Assembly: GCF_039523335.1 (NCBI RefSeq)
Contig: NZ_BAAAFC010000001.1
Location: 2,480,001-2,544,000 of the forward strand
Origin: Marinobacter szutsaonensis
GTDB lineage: Bacteria; Pseudomonadota; Gammaproteobacteria; Pseudomonadales; Oleiphilaceae
Direction of reading: 5' to 3'
Length of the DNA: 64,000 nucleotides
Position 1 is the stretch's first letter. Every line of letters starts with the position of its first letter. Under the pieces are notes generated by a model. It was not told the origin of the DNA, ran no database searches, and saw only the letters and a list, made by a program, of their open reading frames with translations. Positions 47,257 through 55,965 of this stretch are shown here, piece by piece. A program made the translations under genes and the position numbers.

Positions 47257-48217
47257 TATTTTCCGGCCACTGGCCGTGCTGGCGCTGGCGGGACTGGCCG
47301 CCATGCTGGTGTCGGTGAGTGTTGGCAGTGCCGACCTTGGCGTGGGTGAGACCCTGTCCGTGTTGGCTGGTGGCGGCAGCGAGCTGCACCGGACCCTGAT
47401 TCTTGAGCTCCGATTGCCCCGGACCTTCAGCGCCTTTGCCACCGGTGGCCTGCTGGCGGTGGCCGGTGCCCTGATGCAGGTGTTGCTCCGCAATCCCCTG
47501 GCGGATCCTTACGTGCTCGGTCTCTCCGGTGGCGCCGCCGTGGGCGCTTTGCTCGCCATGCTCGCCGGCGCTGCCGGTTTCCTGATCTCCGGCTCGGCGT
47601 TCGCCGGCGCCATGCTGGCAACCCTGCTGGTGTTCGGCTTGGCCCACGGCAGCGGTAGTTGGACGCCATCACGGTTGTTGCTAACCGGTGTGGTGGTGGC
47701 CGCCGGCTGGGGCGCGGTGATTACCCTTATCCTGGCTATCTCACCGGCCAGCCGGTTGCCGGGCATGCTGTACTGGCTAATGGGCGACCTTTCCCAAGCC
47801 GGCCGGCCCTCGTTCGGGTTAACCGTGCTGGTAGCTGTCTGCTTGTTGGTGTTTCCGCTGGGTCGGAGTCTCAATGTTCTCGCCCGTGGGTCATTGCAGG
47901 CAGCTGCCCTGGGGGTGTCGGTCCGATCGCTGGAGTGGCTCATTTACCTGCTCGCCAGCCTGCTGACGGCCACCGCCGTCACCATGGCCGGCGCGGTCGG
48001 TTTTGTCGGGCTGGTGGTGCCGCATATGCTCCGGCTGGCGCTGGGTAATGACCAGCGCTTGATCCTGCCGGCTTCTGCCCTGGCCGGCGGCACGCTGCTG
48101 GTGCTGGCGGATACACTGGCCCGGGTGGTGATTGCTCCGGAACAGCTGCCGGTCGGCGTGATCACCGCACTGATCGGCGTTCCCACATTCCTGTACCTGC
48201 TGTACCGGAGTCGATGA
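47243..48217 (+). CDS. btuC: Cobalamin ABC transporter permease
   Basis: A 324-residue FecCD-family permease with about ten membrane helices. It has the family motifs LRLPRTFSAFATGGLLAVAGALMQVLLRNPLADPYVLGLSGGAAVGA and AGAVGFVGLVVPHMLRLALGNDQRLILPASALAG, the latter being the loop that couples to the ATPase. The start is a GTG at 47243 inside the end of btuF, with GGAGCAGG upstream. An earlier in-frame opening at 46976 lies within btuF and is rejected. It overlaps btuD by four bases. Confidence 0.9.
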   Translation: MPVSDIFRPLAVLALAGLAAMLVSVSVGSADLGVGETLSVLAGGGSELHRTLILELRLPRTFSAFATGGLLAVAGALMQVLLRNPLADPYVLGLSGGAAVGALLAMLAGAAGFLISGSAFAGAMLATLLVFGLAHGSGSWTPSRLLLTGVVVAAGWGAVITLILAISPASRLPGMLYWLMGDLSQAGRPSFGLTVLVAVCLLVFPLGRSLNVLARGSLQAAALGVSVRSLEWLIYLLASLLTATAVTMAGAVGFVGLVVPHMLRLALGNDQRLILPASALAGGTLLVLADTLARVVIAPEQLPVGVITALIGVPTFLYLLYRSR

Positions 48218-48984
48218 TGACCACCCTGACCACCGACAATCTCGTCATCGATATTCCCGGCCGCGCCCCGGGGTCTCCGTTGAATCTGGAAGTGAAGCCC
48301 GGCCAGACCTGGGGAGTGCTCGGGCCGAACGGCGCGGGGAAGACCACCCTGTTACACACGCTGGCGGGGCTGCGGACTGCCCAAAGTGGAAGGGTATTGT
48401 TGGATAACCGGGCTCTGGCCTCGATGAAACGGAAGACCGCATCACAACAGCTGGGGCTCGTGTTCCAGGACCGTCAGGATGGCTTCCCGGCAACGGTCCT
48501 GGAAACGGCCCTCATCGGCCGTCACCCCTGGCTGTCGTCATGGCAGATGGAAACCGGCGAGGACATCGCGATGGCCGAGCGGGCACTGCAGGCACTGGAT
48601 GTAGGACACCTCAGGGATCGGCTGGTCAGTACCCTGTCCGGTGGTGAGCGCCAGCGCGTGGCCATTGCCACCCTGATGACCCAGGCGCCCGATATCTGGC
48701 TGTTGGACGAACCGAGTAACCACCTGGATCTGCACCATCAGGTCGCGGTGATGGGCCTGCTTGCCGGGCAGGCCGAAGCAGGCCGGTCGGTGTTCATGTG
48801 CCTGCACGATGTCAACCTGGCCGCCCGCTGGTGCGATCACTTGTTGCTGCTGTATCCCCATGGCGAAGCCTGTTGGGGGCCTTCAGAAAACATGCTGGTT
48901 CCAGCGGTGCTGGAACAACTCTATGGCCAGAAACTGCTGACCGTCGAGGTTGATGGCGCACCGGTTTTTGTGCCTGCCAGATGA
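48214..48984 (+). CDS. btuD: Cobalamin ABC transporter ATPase
   Basis: A 256-residue ABC ATPase. Walker A is GVLGPNGAGKTTLLHTLAGL, the Q-loop GLVFQDRQDG, the signature STLSGGERQRVAIATLM, Walker B IWLLDEPSNHLDL, and the switch His lies in FMCLHDVNLAARW. It powers BtuC. The ATG overlaps the btuC stop (ATGATGA), so translation is coupled. It is the last gene of the operon; 176 bases follow without another feature. Confidence 0.92.
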   Translation: MMTTLTTDNLVIDIPGRAPGSPLNLEVKPGQTWGVLGPNGAGKTTLLHTLAGLRTAQSGRVLLDNRALASMKRKTASQQLGLVFQDRQDGFPATVLETALIGRHPWLSSWQMETGEDIAMAERALQALDVGHLRDRLVSTLSGGERQRVAIATLMTQAPDIWLLDEPSNHLDLHHQVAVMGLLAGQAEAGRSVFMCLHDVNLAARWCDHLLLLYPHGEACWGPSENMLVPAVLEQLYGQKLLTVEVDGAPVFVPAR

Positions 48985-49160
48985 TTTGTCGGCCTTCCCA
49001 GACGCCACGTGAGTGTCGCGGATTCCCTTCGCGCTACTATCGTTAGTCCGCCTTTACGCAAGGCATCGGGAACTTTGTGTTTCCCTCCGCTGGGCCTATA
49101 TTCAGGGAGTAAGGTGCCCGCCAGGAATCCCCATGCCAGGCACCGGGAGGGGGACATATC

Positions 49161-49721
49161 ATGAATTGTAATATACGCAATCTTACCGGACTTATTCTGG
49201 CGCTGGTCGTCGTTGCTTTCATGGCCGCGGGACAGCATGCAGTAGCCGCAACGGCTGAAGATCTGAACCAGGATGCCCGGCAGGCTCTGGAGAAGCTTAC
49301 CAGCACAAACACCCTCGCCAGGACGCTGTCCGGGGAAGCCAGGGCAATCCTTGTTTTCCCCAATATTGTCAAAGCGGGTCTGGTCTTCGGCGGCAGCTAT
49401 GGTGAGGGCGTTTTGCTTAAAGGCTCGGAAGTCGTTGACTACTACAACTCGGTGGCCGGGACGTTCGGATTTCAGGCGGGCGCCCAATCCTACGCCTATG
49501 TTATGTTTCTGATGACCGATGACGCCGTCAACTACCTGGAAACATCCAAGGGATGGGAAGTTGGTGTCGGACCCACCGTTGTTCTGGTTGACGAAGGTGT
49601 GGCAAAAAACCTGTCGACGTCGTCCCTCAAGGACGATGCCTACGTCTTTATCTTCAGCCAGCAGGGTTTGATGGCTGGAATCAGTATTGAGGGTACGAAG
49701 ATTTCCCGCATCCAGCGATGA
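49161..49721 (+). CDS. SYLF-domain (YSC84-like) exported lipid-binding protein
   Basis: A 186-residue protein. A signal peptide (about 1-29) is followed by the SYLF/DUF500 domain: LARTLSGEARAILVFPNIVKAGLVFGGSYGEGVLLKG, then FGFQAGAQSYAYVMFLMTDDAVNYL and QQGLMAGISIEGTKISRI. In eukaryotes this domain binds phosphoinositides; bacterial forms are periplasmic and poorly understood, perhaps envelope lipid-binding. It is monocistronic as far as can be seen, with a GGGAGGGGG ribosome binding site. Confidence 0.85.
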   Translation: MNCNIRNLTGLILALVVVAFMAAGQHAVAATAEDLNQDARQALEKLTSTNTLARTLSGEARAILVFPNIVKAGLVFGGSYGEGVLLKGSEVVDYYNSVAGTFGFQAGAQSYAYVMFLMTDDAVNYLETSKGWEVGVGPTVVLVDEGVAKNLSTSSLKDDAYVFIFSQQGLMAGISIEGTKISRIQR

Positions 49722-49839
49722 ATCATCCTACCCCTGCCGGTGGTTTGTTCCGTCAAGCCAGACTCCCGGAAGTCGATGGCGCTCCGGTGTTTGTATTGGT
49801 CCGTTTCTGACGTTCATTTCCCTGGTAGGTATGACAACC

Positions 49840-50526
49840 ATGAGTGCAGTAGAGATTCCGTCGTTCTCGGAGTTCCAGGATCAGGCCCTGATGCGTAAGG
49901 GTGGTGAACAGGCCCTGCGGGCACTATTGCCGAAACTGCCGGAGCCGGGCGTGCTGGAAGCCACTGGCGATGATCGCTACCTGTCCGAGGTGACCCGGTG
50001 CGTGTTCAAGGCCGGCTTTGTCTGGCTGGTTATCGAGAACAAATGGCCGGACTTTGAAGCGGCCTTTCACGGCTTTGTGCCGGCCTACTGGCAGCAGGTG
50101 CCGCCGGAAGTGCTGGAGGATTTGGCCGCCGATGAGCGCATCGTGCGTAACATGCAGAAAATCCGGACTGTGCCGGAGAACGCCAGGATGATCATGGACG
50201 CCGCCCGGGATCACGGCAGTTTCGGCAATTTCCTGGCCCAATGGCCCCATGACGATCAGGTCGGTCTGCTCATGTGGCTCAAGCGCCACGGCGCCCGCCT
50301 CGGTGGCAGCACCGCCCAGTACTTCCTGCGCCGAGTCGGCTGGGATGGCTTCATCCTGTCCCGGGATGTGGTCACCGCGTTGACCCGCGCTGGTATCCTC
50401 GACGCCTCACCAACCAGCAAGAAAGGCCTGAGTCAGGTGCAGGAGGCGTTCAACCAGTGGCACCGGGAGACCGGCCTGCCGGTGAGTCATCTGTCCCGGA
50501 TTGTGTCCTTTACGGTAGACAACTGA
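49840..50526 (+). CDS. DNA-3-methyladenine glycosylase I family protein
   Basis: A 228-residue protein of the Tag/adenine glycosylase family. Its core reads YLSEVTRCVFKAGFVWLVIENKWPDFEAAFHGFVPAYW, followed by IVRNMQKIRTVPENARMIMDA, a helical segment and GWDGFILSRDVVTALTRAGI. It would remove alkylated adenine from DNA. The ATG at 49840 has GTAGGT at a proper distance; 49831 is too close, and the frame's opening at 49687 overlaps the SYLF gene. It is convergent with the glycosyltransferase operon. The zinc-binding Cys/His set of classic Tag is not evident, so activity is inferred. Confidence 0.75.
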   Translation: MSAVEIPSFSEFQDQALMRKGGEQALRALLPKLPEPGVLEATGDDRYLSEVTRCVFKAGFVWLVIENKWPDFEAAFHGFVPAYWQQVPPEVLEDLAADERIVRNMQKIRTVPENARMIMDAARDHGSFGNFLAQWPHDDQVGLLMWLKRHGARLGGSTAQYFLRRVGWDGFILSRDVVTALTRAGILDASPTSKKGLSQVQEAFNQWHRETGLPVSHLSRIVSFTVDN

Positions 50527-50557
50527 GCTTGCCTGAGAGATACCTTGCCGTTTTCTG

Positions 50558-52306
50558 TCAGTCCATCCAGAGTCCGGGTCTTTCCGTTGTGAACTGGCGG
50601 ACCTTCGCTGGCGGGCCGCAATCCGGTGCCATCTGAGCAGGTCCGAGCAGCAGCCAGCGATCACGGTGGGCAACGCCCAACTCCCTGCTGCCTTCCAGCG
50701 TAAAGCACTCCAGGTCAAGATTGTCGGCGGTCAGTAGGTAACGGTTGTCGCCTTCGCTCATCCATTTCCAGGCATTGCGCTCTTCTTCACGCAGCCCGCT
50801 GAAGTAGCTGAAATGCACGAAATCCAGTTTGGAGAACAGGATGAACTGTTCCCGGAAGTCGATCATGCCGAGCTGGGCGTCAGTGGGAAGCTGCTGCTCG
50901 GCGGCAGCCAGGATATTGCGCGGAGTACGCAGGGGCTCAAGAATCCGGTAGCCCCAGGTGCTCAGCAGCAGCCAGGTGACCATCATCGCCACGAACAGGC
51001 GCCCCAACGCACGGGAACGCCAAAATCCGAACAGGCTGACCAGCCAGACCAGCCCGATGGTAAATACCAGCGTGCCGGCTTCGTGTAGACGCGCTGGGTC
51101 GCGGCTGTAGTCACTGACCTTTTCCACCAGCCTTGGGTGGTCGTTCCAGGCCAATACACCAACCGTGATCAGGGCCAGAGCCAGAATCAAATGTACACCG
51201 GTCAGTAACGGTGGGAACCAGCCAGCGGGCCGTTGCGTGCTTAGCAGGGGCGCCAGACTCAGTGAGAGCATGGGCAGAGCCGGTAGCAGATACACGCCCC
51301 GTTTGCCCGGGCTCAGGCTGAAGAACACAATCACCAATGCAACCCAGATCAACAGTACCGGAATGATCGGGCGGTGCCGGAAGCTGTCGGTCAAGGGCCG
51401 CCACAGCGCCAGCAACAACAATGGCAGGGGGAACCAGAGTGACGGTATCACGCTGGTGAGGTAGTAATACCAGGGCTGGAGATGCCCCCAGGAATCGGCG
51501 TAGCGCTCCCCGGTCTGCTTGAACAGGATGTTGTTCCGGTAGGCCAGCGCTTCGTCGGTGCCCAGTGCATTGACGTACAACACCATCGGAACCAGCCAGG
51601 CGGCAACAACCGCGAGCATTGCCAGCGGGCCAAGCGCACTGCGCCAGGTCAGCGTGTCGGCAAACAGATTCCGGTCACGGAATTTTATTGCTGCAATGGG
51701 AATAAGCATCAGCGCTGGCAGGAATCCGACGCCCTTGGTGATAATCCCCAGGCCCATGAAGGCCCAGGCCGTGAAATACCAGCCCCAGGAAGGGCCGGTA
51801 AAAAAGTGTCGGAGCAGGCCATAGCAGGCCACCATTATCCAGCAGGCGACCATGGCATCGATCTGCGCCTTCTGGGCCTGGAGCAGGAACTGGGGCGCAA
51901 GTAACATCAGCATGACAGCGACGGCGCCGGTACGTTGGTTCCAGAGGCGGGTGCCGATATCAAATACCAGCCCCAGGGTGAGCAGGCTGCATAGGGCGTT
52001 GGGCAAGAGAAAGGCGACTTTCAGGTTGCCGCTGAGCCAGTAGAACAGGGCAATGCTCCACATGAAAACCGGTGGCTTGTCGGGGTAGAACTCGCCACCG
52101 CGCATGGGGATGAGCCACTGGCCCGAAGCCACCATCTCCCGGGCAACTTCGGCGAAGCGGGGTTCGTCGGCGGGCCAGGGCGAGCGGAAGCCGATGCCGG
52201 TGAAAATCATGACTGCCGCGAAGCCCAACAGCAAAAGCAGAAGCCGGTTTCGGGACAGATTGAACAGAAATGCCGGAAGGTGACGGACAAACGGTGATGC
52301 GGGCAT
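50558..52306 (-). CDS. ArnT-like glycosyltransferase 39 (second set)
   Basis: A 582-residue membrane protein with about a dozen helices and the PMT/ArnT fold. The catalytic periplasmic loop is FRSPWPADEPRFAEVAREMVASG, and YPDKPPVFMW follows. Such enzymes move a sugar from undecaprenyl phosphate to lipid A or another envelope acceptor. It is last in the run GT2, VTT protein, GT39, downstream of a PmrA-like box. The sugar is unknown because no arnA, B, D or E genes are present. Confidence 0.85.
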   Translation of the reverse strand: MPASPFVRHLPAFLFNLSRNRLLLLLLGFAAVMIFTGIGFRSPWPADEPRFAEVAREMVASGQWLIPMRGGEFYPDKPPVFMWSIALFYWLSGNLKVAFLLPNALCSLLTLGLVFDIGTRLWNQRTGAVAVMLMLLAPQFLLQAQKAQIDAMVACWIMVACYGLLRHFFTGPSWGWYFTAWAFMGLGIITKGVGFLPALMLIPIAAIKFRDRNLFADTLTWRSALGPLAMLAVVAAWLVPMVLYVNALGTDEALAYRNNILFKQTGERYADSWGHLQPWYYYLTSVIPSLWFPLPLLLLALWRPLTDSFRHRPIIPVLLIWVALVIVFFSLSPGKRGVYLLPALPMLSLSLAPLLSTQRPAGWFPPLLTGVHLILALALITVGVLAWNDHPRLVEKVSDYSRDPARLHEAGTLVFTIGLVWLVSLFGFWRSRALGRLFVAMMVTWLLLSTWGYRILEPLRTPRNILAAAEQQLPTDAQLGMIDFREQFILFSKLDFVHFSYFSGLREEERNAWKWMSEGDNRYLLTADNLDLECFTLEGSRELGVAHRDRWLLLGPAQMAPDCGPPAKVRQFTTERPGLWMD

Positions 52307-52315
52307 GGTGCGTTC

Positions 52316-52984
52316 TCAGGACTGATCGGAAACGGAATTGGCGAGGGTGCGTGCCCTGTGGTTATGGTAGAGGAGTGCGCCAATCAACGAAGCAAGGATG
52401 AACAGCACGACACTCAGTAACAGTTGGTATTGATCGGCACTGCCAATGCCGGCACCGGCCAGGGCGAACACGAGCATTTGCGGGATGTAGCCAAGGGTGC
52501 TGCCAACCAGAAAGGGCGCAAAGCGGATACCGGAACAACCGGCAACGAGGTTGGTTACCAGGTTGCTCCCCACCGGCAACAACCGGACCATCAGTACTTT
52601 CATGAGGGTCTGGTCGCGGAATAGCTGGTCAAACTGACGCATGCGATGTCCAAAACGGCGTGTCAGGGATTCGCGCAGCAGCCACCGGGCAGTAAAGAAA
52701 CAGCCAGCCGCACCGATCGCGGTTGCCAGGGACGATAAAATGGTGCCATTGATGCCGCCCATGGCAAAGCCGAGCACAAACGCCAGCAGCTGGCGGGGCG
52801 CCCCGATTCCGGTAAATGCTGCACCAGCCAGGGTGACGACCAGAAAGCCGGTTATTCCATGGTTGTGGAGATAACTGGCGACCTGGTTCTCGTTGGCCAG
52901 GAAGTCCAGCCAGCCGTAATGGATCGCCAGATAACTGACCAGTGCAAGCGCGGCAAAAAACAGCCATCGCGCCTGGTTGGGCAT
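52316..52984 (-). CDS. VTT-domain (TVP38/DedA-like) membrane protein
   Basis: A 222-residue inner-membrane protein. The VTT core reads GAPRQLLAFVLGFAMGGINGTILSSLATAIGAAGCF, then LMVRLLPVGSNLVTNLVAGCSGIRFAPFLVGSTLGYIPQML. VTT/DedA proteins are lipid scramblases, and some flip undecaprenyl phosphate, which would recycle the carrier used by the flanking GT2 and GT39. The ATG at 52984 is one base after the GT2 stop. Confidence 0.85.
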   Translation of the reverse strand: MPNQARWLFFAALALVSYLAIHYGWLDFLANENQVASYLHNHGITGFLVVTLAGAAFTGIGAPRQLLAFVLGFAMGGINGTILSSLATAIGAAGCFFTARWLLRESLTRRFGHRMRQFDQLFRDQTLMKVLMVRLLPVGSNLVTNLVAGCSGIRFAPFLVGSTLGYIPQMLVFALAGAGIGSADQYQLLLSVVLFILASLIGALLYHNHRARTLANSVSDQS

Positions 52985-52985
52985 A

Positions 52986-53753
52986 TCAGTGGCTCTCCGC
53001 GGTGGAAGCGACCGTATCAGCATCAGCAACCTGCGAAATGGCGGGCACCCTGGTTCGGTGCAGCAGCCACATCACTCCCAGCAGATCGAGAATGCCGGCC
53101 CAGGCCCGGTTCCAGGCATTGTATTTCGAGGTGCCGGCCGTGCGGGGGCGATGATGGACCTCTACGACCGCGATCTCGCCACCGATCCCTCTAACCAGCG
53201 CTGGTATGAATCGATGGCCATGGTCAAACCAGGGCAGCCGGAGGAAGGTCTCCCGCGGGAACAGTTTGAGACCGCACCCGGTGTCCGGCACGCCATCATG
53301 CAGCAGGGCATCGCGAACGCGGTTGGCCAGTTGCGACTGGAAGCGTTTCCAGGCGGTGTCCTTGCGGTTTTTCCGGTAGCCGGCGATGCAGAAGTCTGGG
53401 TTCTTTATGGTATTCACCTTCTGGAGCAACGCTGGAATATCGGCGGGATCGTTCTGACCATCGCCGTCCATGGTGGCGATGAGTGTGCCCCTGGCACGGC
53501 GGATGCCGGTGGCCAGTGCACCGCTCTGACCAATGCTTTGATCGTGCCGAACCGTAACGAGTCGACCACCGACCGATCGTGCGCTCCGCAACGCGATATT
53601 CAGAGTCTGATCGCTGCTGCCATCATCCACCAGTACCACTTCAAAATCCGGGTAGTCGCGCATGACTCGGAAAATTTCAGCGATCAGTGCGGCTATATTG
53701 TCTTGTTCATCCTTGGCGGGAATGACCAGTGACAGTGTTCTTTCCTGACCCAT
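52986..53753 (-). CDS. GT2 glycosyltransferase (DPM1/ArnC-like, soluble type)
   Basis: A 255-residue family-2 glycosyltransferase. It starts LSLVIPAKDEQDNIAALIAEIF, carries DFEVVLVDDGSSDQT and the acidic TMDGDGQNDPADI, and has the acceptor region NRVRDALLHDGVPDTGCGLKLF. It likely charges undecaprenyl phosphate with a sugar. Unlike the GT2 at 57497 it has only a short hydrophobic C-terminal segment. It starts 86 bases after a PmrA-type box that overlaps the kinase stop, and it leads the second set. Confidence 0.87.
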   Translation of the reverse strand: MGQERTLSLVIPAKDEQDNIAALIAEIFRVMRDYPDFEVVLVDDGSSDQTLNIALRSARSVGGRLVTVRHDQSIGQSGALATGIRRARGTLIATMDGDGQNDPADIPALLQKVNTIKNPDFCIAGYRKNRKDTAWKRFQSQLANRVRDALLHDGVPDTGCGLKLFPRETFLRLPWFDHGHRFIPALVRGIGGEIAVVEVHHRPRTAGTSKYNAWNRAWAGILDLLGVMWLLHRTRVPAISQVADADTVASTAESH

Positions 53754-53838
53754 ACAGAGTTTTCCCTCGGCAGACAGAGCAGCAACAGGGCCGTCTATCC
53801 AACCCTGTTATTTCAGAGCCGGATTATCTGCCAGGAAG

Positions 53839-53855
53839 CTTAAACCAACCTTAAG
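53839..53855 (-). promoter_or_regulatory. PmrA-type box upstream of the second glycosyltransferase set
   Basis: CTTAA at 53839-53843 and again at 53850-53854, an 11-bp direct repeat as in PmrA/QseB boxes. It overlaps the kinase stop codon and precedes the GT2 gene start at 53753. Confidence 0.55.
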
Positions 53856-55263
53856 ACGTCCTGTTGCGAAGGGTGGGGCGGGCAGGGAGCCAGATGCTGA
53901 CGCACAGTCCCGGTTGTCCGTCCGGCCGCCCGTTCAGGGTGAGTTGGCCACCGTGGAGTTCGGCAATTCGCCGGGCGATGGCCAGTCCCAGTCCGGCGCC
54001 TCCCCCGAGTCGTTGGTCCAGGCGGACAAAGCGACTCAGGGCCCGCTCCCGTTCCTCCGGTGGAATACCCGGGCCCTGATCGCACACGGTGATGTGGTAG
54101 CCATCGCCGGAGGGGGCAAGTCGGGTTTCCACGACAGTGTGCTCGGGACTGTACTGGATGGCGTTGGCCAACAGGGATCGCATCAGGGTATTGATGAGGG
54201 CGCTGTGGCAGCAGACCAGAGCCTGGCTGGCGTCGTCCTGCAGCACCGGCTCGATATCCTTTTTCAGGGCCAGGGGTGCTACATCGGCAATGCTCTGCTC
54301 CAGGATGGCAGACAGGTTATGGTACTCGGGTGAAAAATCAGCCCCGGAATCAACGCGGTTCAGCAGCAGCATCTGCTCCACCAGGTGAACCATGCGATCC
54401 ACCGACCGGATCAGGTCCCGATACTGCTCCGGGTTGTCCTCACAGGCTTTCTCCAGGTTCAGTCTGAGCGCCGTGAGTGGCGTGCGCAGCTCATGGGCGG
54501 CATCGGCCGAAAACCGGCGTTCCCGTTCCAGGGCCTGGTTGAGCCGTCGCAGCAAGCCGTTTACCGCCTGTACCAGCCCGGCCACTTCCTTTGGTGCCTG
54601 CCGATCATCCAGCGGGTGAATGTTCTCCGGCGCCATATTACGAACCGGCTTCTCCAGCTTTCTCAAGGGCTGGAAGCCGACCTGGATGGAGACAATCACC
54701 GCCATGGCCAGTAACGGCAGTACCACCAGAAATGGCAGTACATTACCCAGTGCGATCTCCTGACTCAGCTCGTCCCTGACATCCTCCCTTTGGGCGGTGC
54801 GAATCCAGAAACCGGTGGCCGGATCCCGCAGGGTGAACGTGCGCCACTGATAACCTGTCACCTCCTGCCATGCGAACCCTGGCTCAAGACCCTGGGAATC
54901 GTTGGCGCGCAGGGTATCGAGGATGGGCTCCTTTTCGGGTGACCAGACTTCGAAAGCGATTTTCCGTTCGTACTTGTGCCCCGCACCACCAGGAAGTATT
55001 TCGTCCTCTTCCTCATCACCCCGGTAGACGCTCTCGGGAAGCTCCAGGGTTTTGGAGAGCGTGTGGGACAGCTGATCAACGGACTGTGTCGTTGACAGGT
55101 GCTCTACCAGACCCTGCACGATGCGGGTGCTCTGGGCCAGTTCCGCGTCAAACAACTCCTCCAGTTGATGATCACTGACGTAGAAGCCCCAGCCGGCTGC
55201 GATCAGCGTGATGAAAAAGACGGTGCTGGTGACGAGGATCGTGAGTTTACGCGTCAGGCTCAT
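53851..55263 (-). CDS. Sensor histidine kinase, PmrB/QseC type
   Basis: A 470-residue kinase. The first helix (LTILVTSTVFFITLIAAGWGF) is followed by a periplasmic domain (about 32-170), a second helix (VLPFLVVLPLLAMAVIVSI) and HAMP. The H-box is ADAAHELRTPLTALRLNLEK, the N-box LLANAIQYSPE, and the G-boxes DQGPGIPP and GGAGLGLAIARRI. The periplasmic part has an acidic patch YRGDEEEDEIL with an ExxE pattern, comparable with the iron and cation sensing motifs of PmrB. It overlaps its regulator gene by four bases. PmrA-like boxes nearby define its likely targets. Confidence 0.9.
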   Translation of the reverse strand: MSLTRKLTILVTSTVFFITLIAAGWGFYVSDHQLEELFDAELAQSTRIVQGLVEHLSTTQSVDQLSHTLSKTLELPESVYRGDEEEDEILPGGAGHKYERKIAFEVWSPEKEPILDTLRANDSQGLEPGFAWQEVTGYQWRTFTLRDPATGFWIRTAQREDVRDELSQEIALGNVLPFLVVLPLLAMAVIVSIQVGFQPLRKLEKPVRNMAPENIHPLDDRQAPKEVAGLVQAVNGLLRRLNQALERERRFSADAAHELRTPLTALRLNLEKACEDNPEQYRDLIRSVDRMVHLVEQMLLLNRVDSGADFSPEYHNLSAILEQSIADVAPLALKKDIEPVLQDDASQALVCCHSALINTLMRSLLANAIQYSPEHTVVETRLAPSGDGYHITVCDQGPGIPPEERERALSRFVRLDQRLGGGAGLGLAIARRIAELHGGQLTLNGRPDGQPGLCVSIWLPARPTLRNRTS

Positions 55264-55943
55264 TCGCTAGCCTCATGCGCGGCGGCTTCACTGTCCAGAA
55301 GGTACCCTACGCCCCGTACGGTACGGATGGTTTTCTTCCCGACCCGGCGACGGAGGTGGTGAACGTGCACCTCCAGCGCATTGCTCTCGGCACCATGCTC
55401 CCAGCCGTAAAGTTGCTCCTCCAGTCGCCGCCGTGTTGCGACCTGATCGGGATGGCGCATCAGGTAATGCAGAATCTGGAATTCGCTCCGGGGCAGAGTA
55501 AAGGTGTCATTACCGACCTCGAGTTGGCCGGAATCGGTATCCAGCGTCAGCCGGCCAACCTTGAGACCGGCAGTTCTGACGCCGCTGCCGCGCCGGGTGA
55601 CCGCGCGGATCCGGGCTTTAAGCTCTGCCATGGCGAACGGTTTGGTGAGGTAATCGTCCGCGCCGGAGTTCAGTCCCTGCAATTTCTCATCCAGGTCTGT
55701 TCGCGCCGTGAGAATGATCACAGGTGTCTCGATGCCCCGGTTACGGATGTTGCGCACGATATCCAGGCCATCGACTCGCGGCAGGGTCAGGTCGAGGATG
55801 GCCAGGTCAAAGTCCTCGTTCAGTAGCGCATTGAGGGCCTGTTGGCCATCATCCAGCCAGTCAACGGTGTTCTGGCCATCGCGAAGCATGTCCAGCATGG
55901 TATTGGCCAGCAGGTGGTCGTCTTCAATCAGCAGTATTCGCAT
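55260..55943 (-). CDS. Response regulator, PmrA/QseB type
   Basis: A 227-residue OmpR-family regulator. It begins MRILLIEDDHLLANTMLDML, with the phospho-acceptor in DLAILDLTLPRVDGLDI and DDYLTKPFAM. The winged-helix domain has LPRSEFQILHYLMRHPDQVATRRRLEEQLYGWE and HVHHLRRRVGKKTIRTVRGVGYLL. The N-terminus and output domain are of the PmrA/QseB subgroup, which bind TTAA repeats with an 11-bp period. Four such repeats occur at 53839 and 58961-59044. It is encoded within the glycosyltransferase operon it probably controls. Confidence 0.92.
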   Translation of the reverse strand: MRILLIEDDHLLANTMLDMLRDGQNTVDWLDDGQQALNALLNEDFDLAILDLTLPRVDGLDIVRNIRNRGIETPVIILTARTDLDEKLQGLNSGADDYLTKPFAMAELKARIRAVTRRGSGVRTAGLKVGRLTLDTDSGQLEVGNDTFTLPRSEFQILHYLMRHPDQVATRRRLEEQLYGWEHGAESNALEVHVHHLRRRVGKKTIRTVRGVGYLLDSEAAAHEASE

Positions 55944-55965
55944 GTAGCAGAAATCCGGTTGGTTT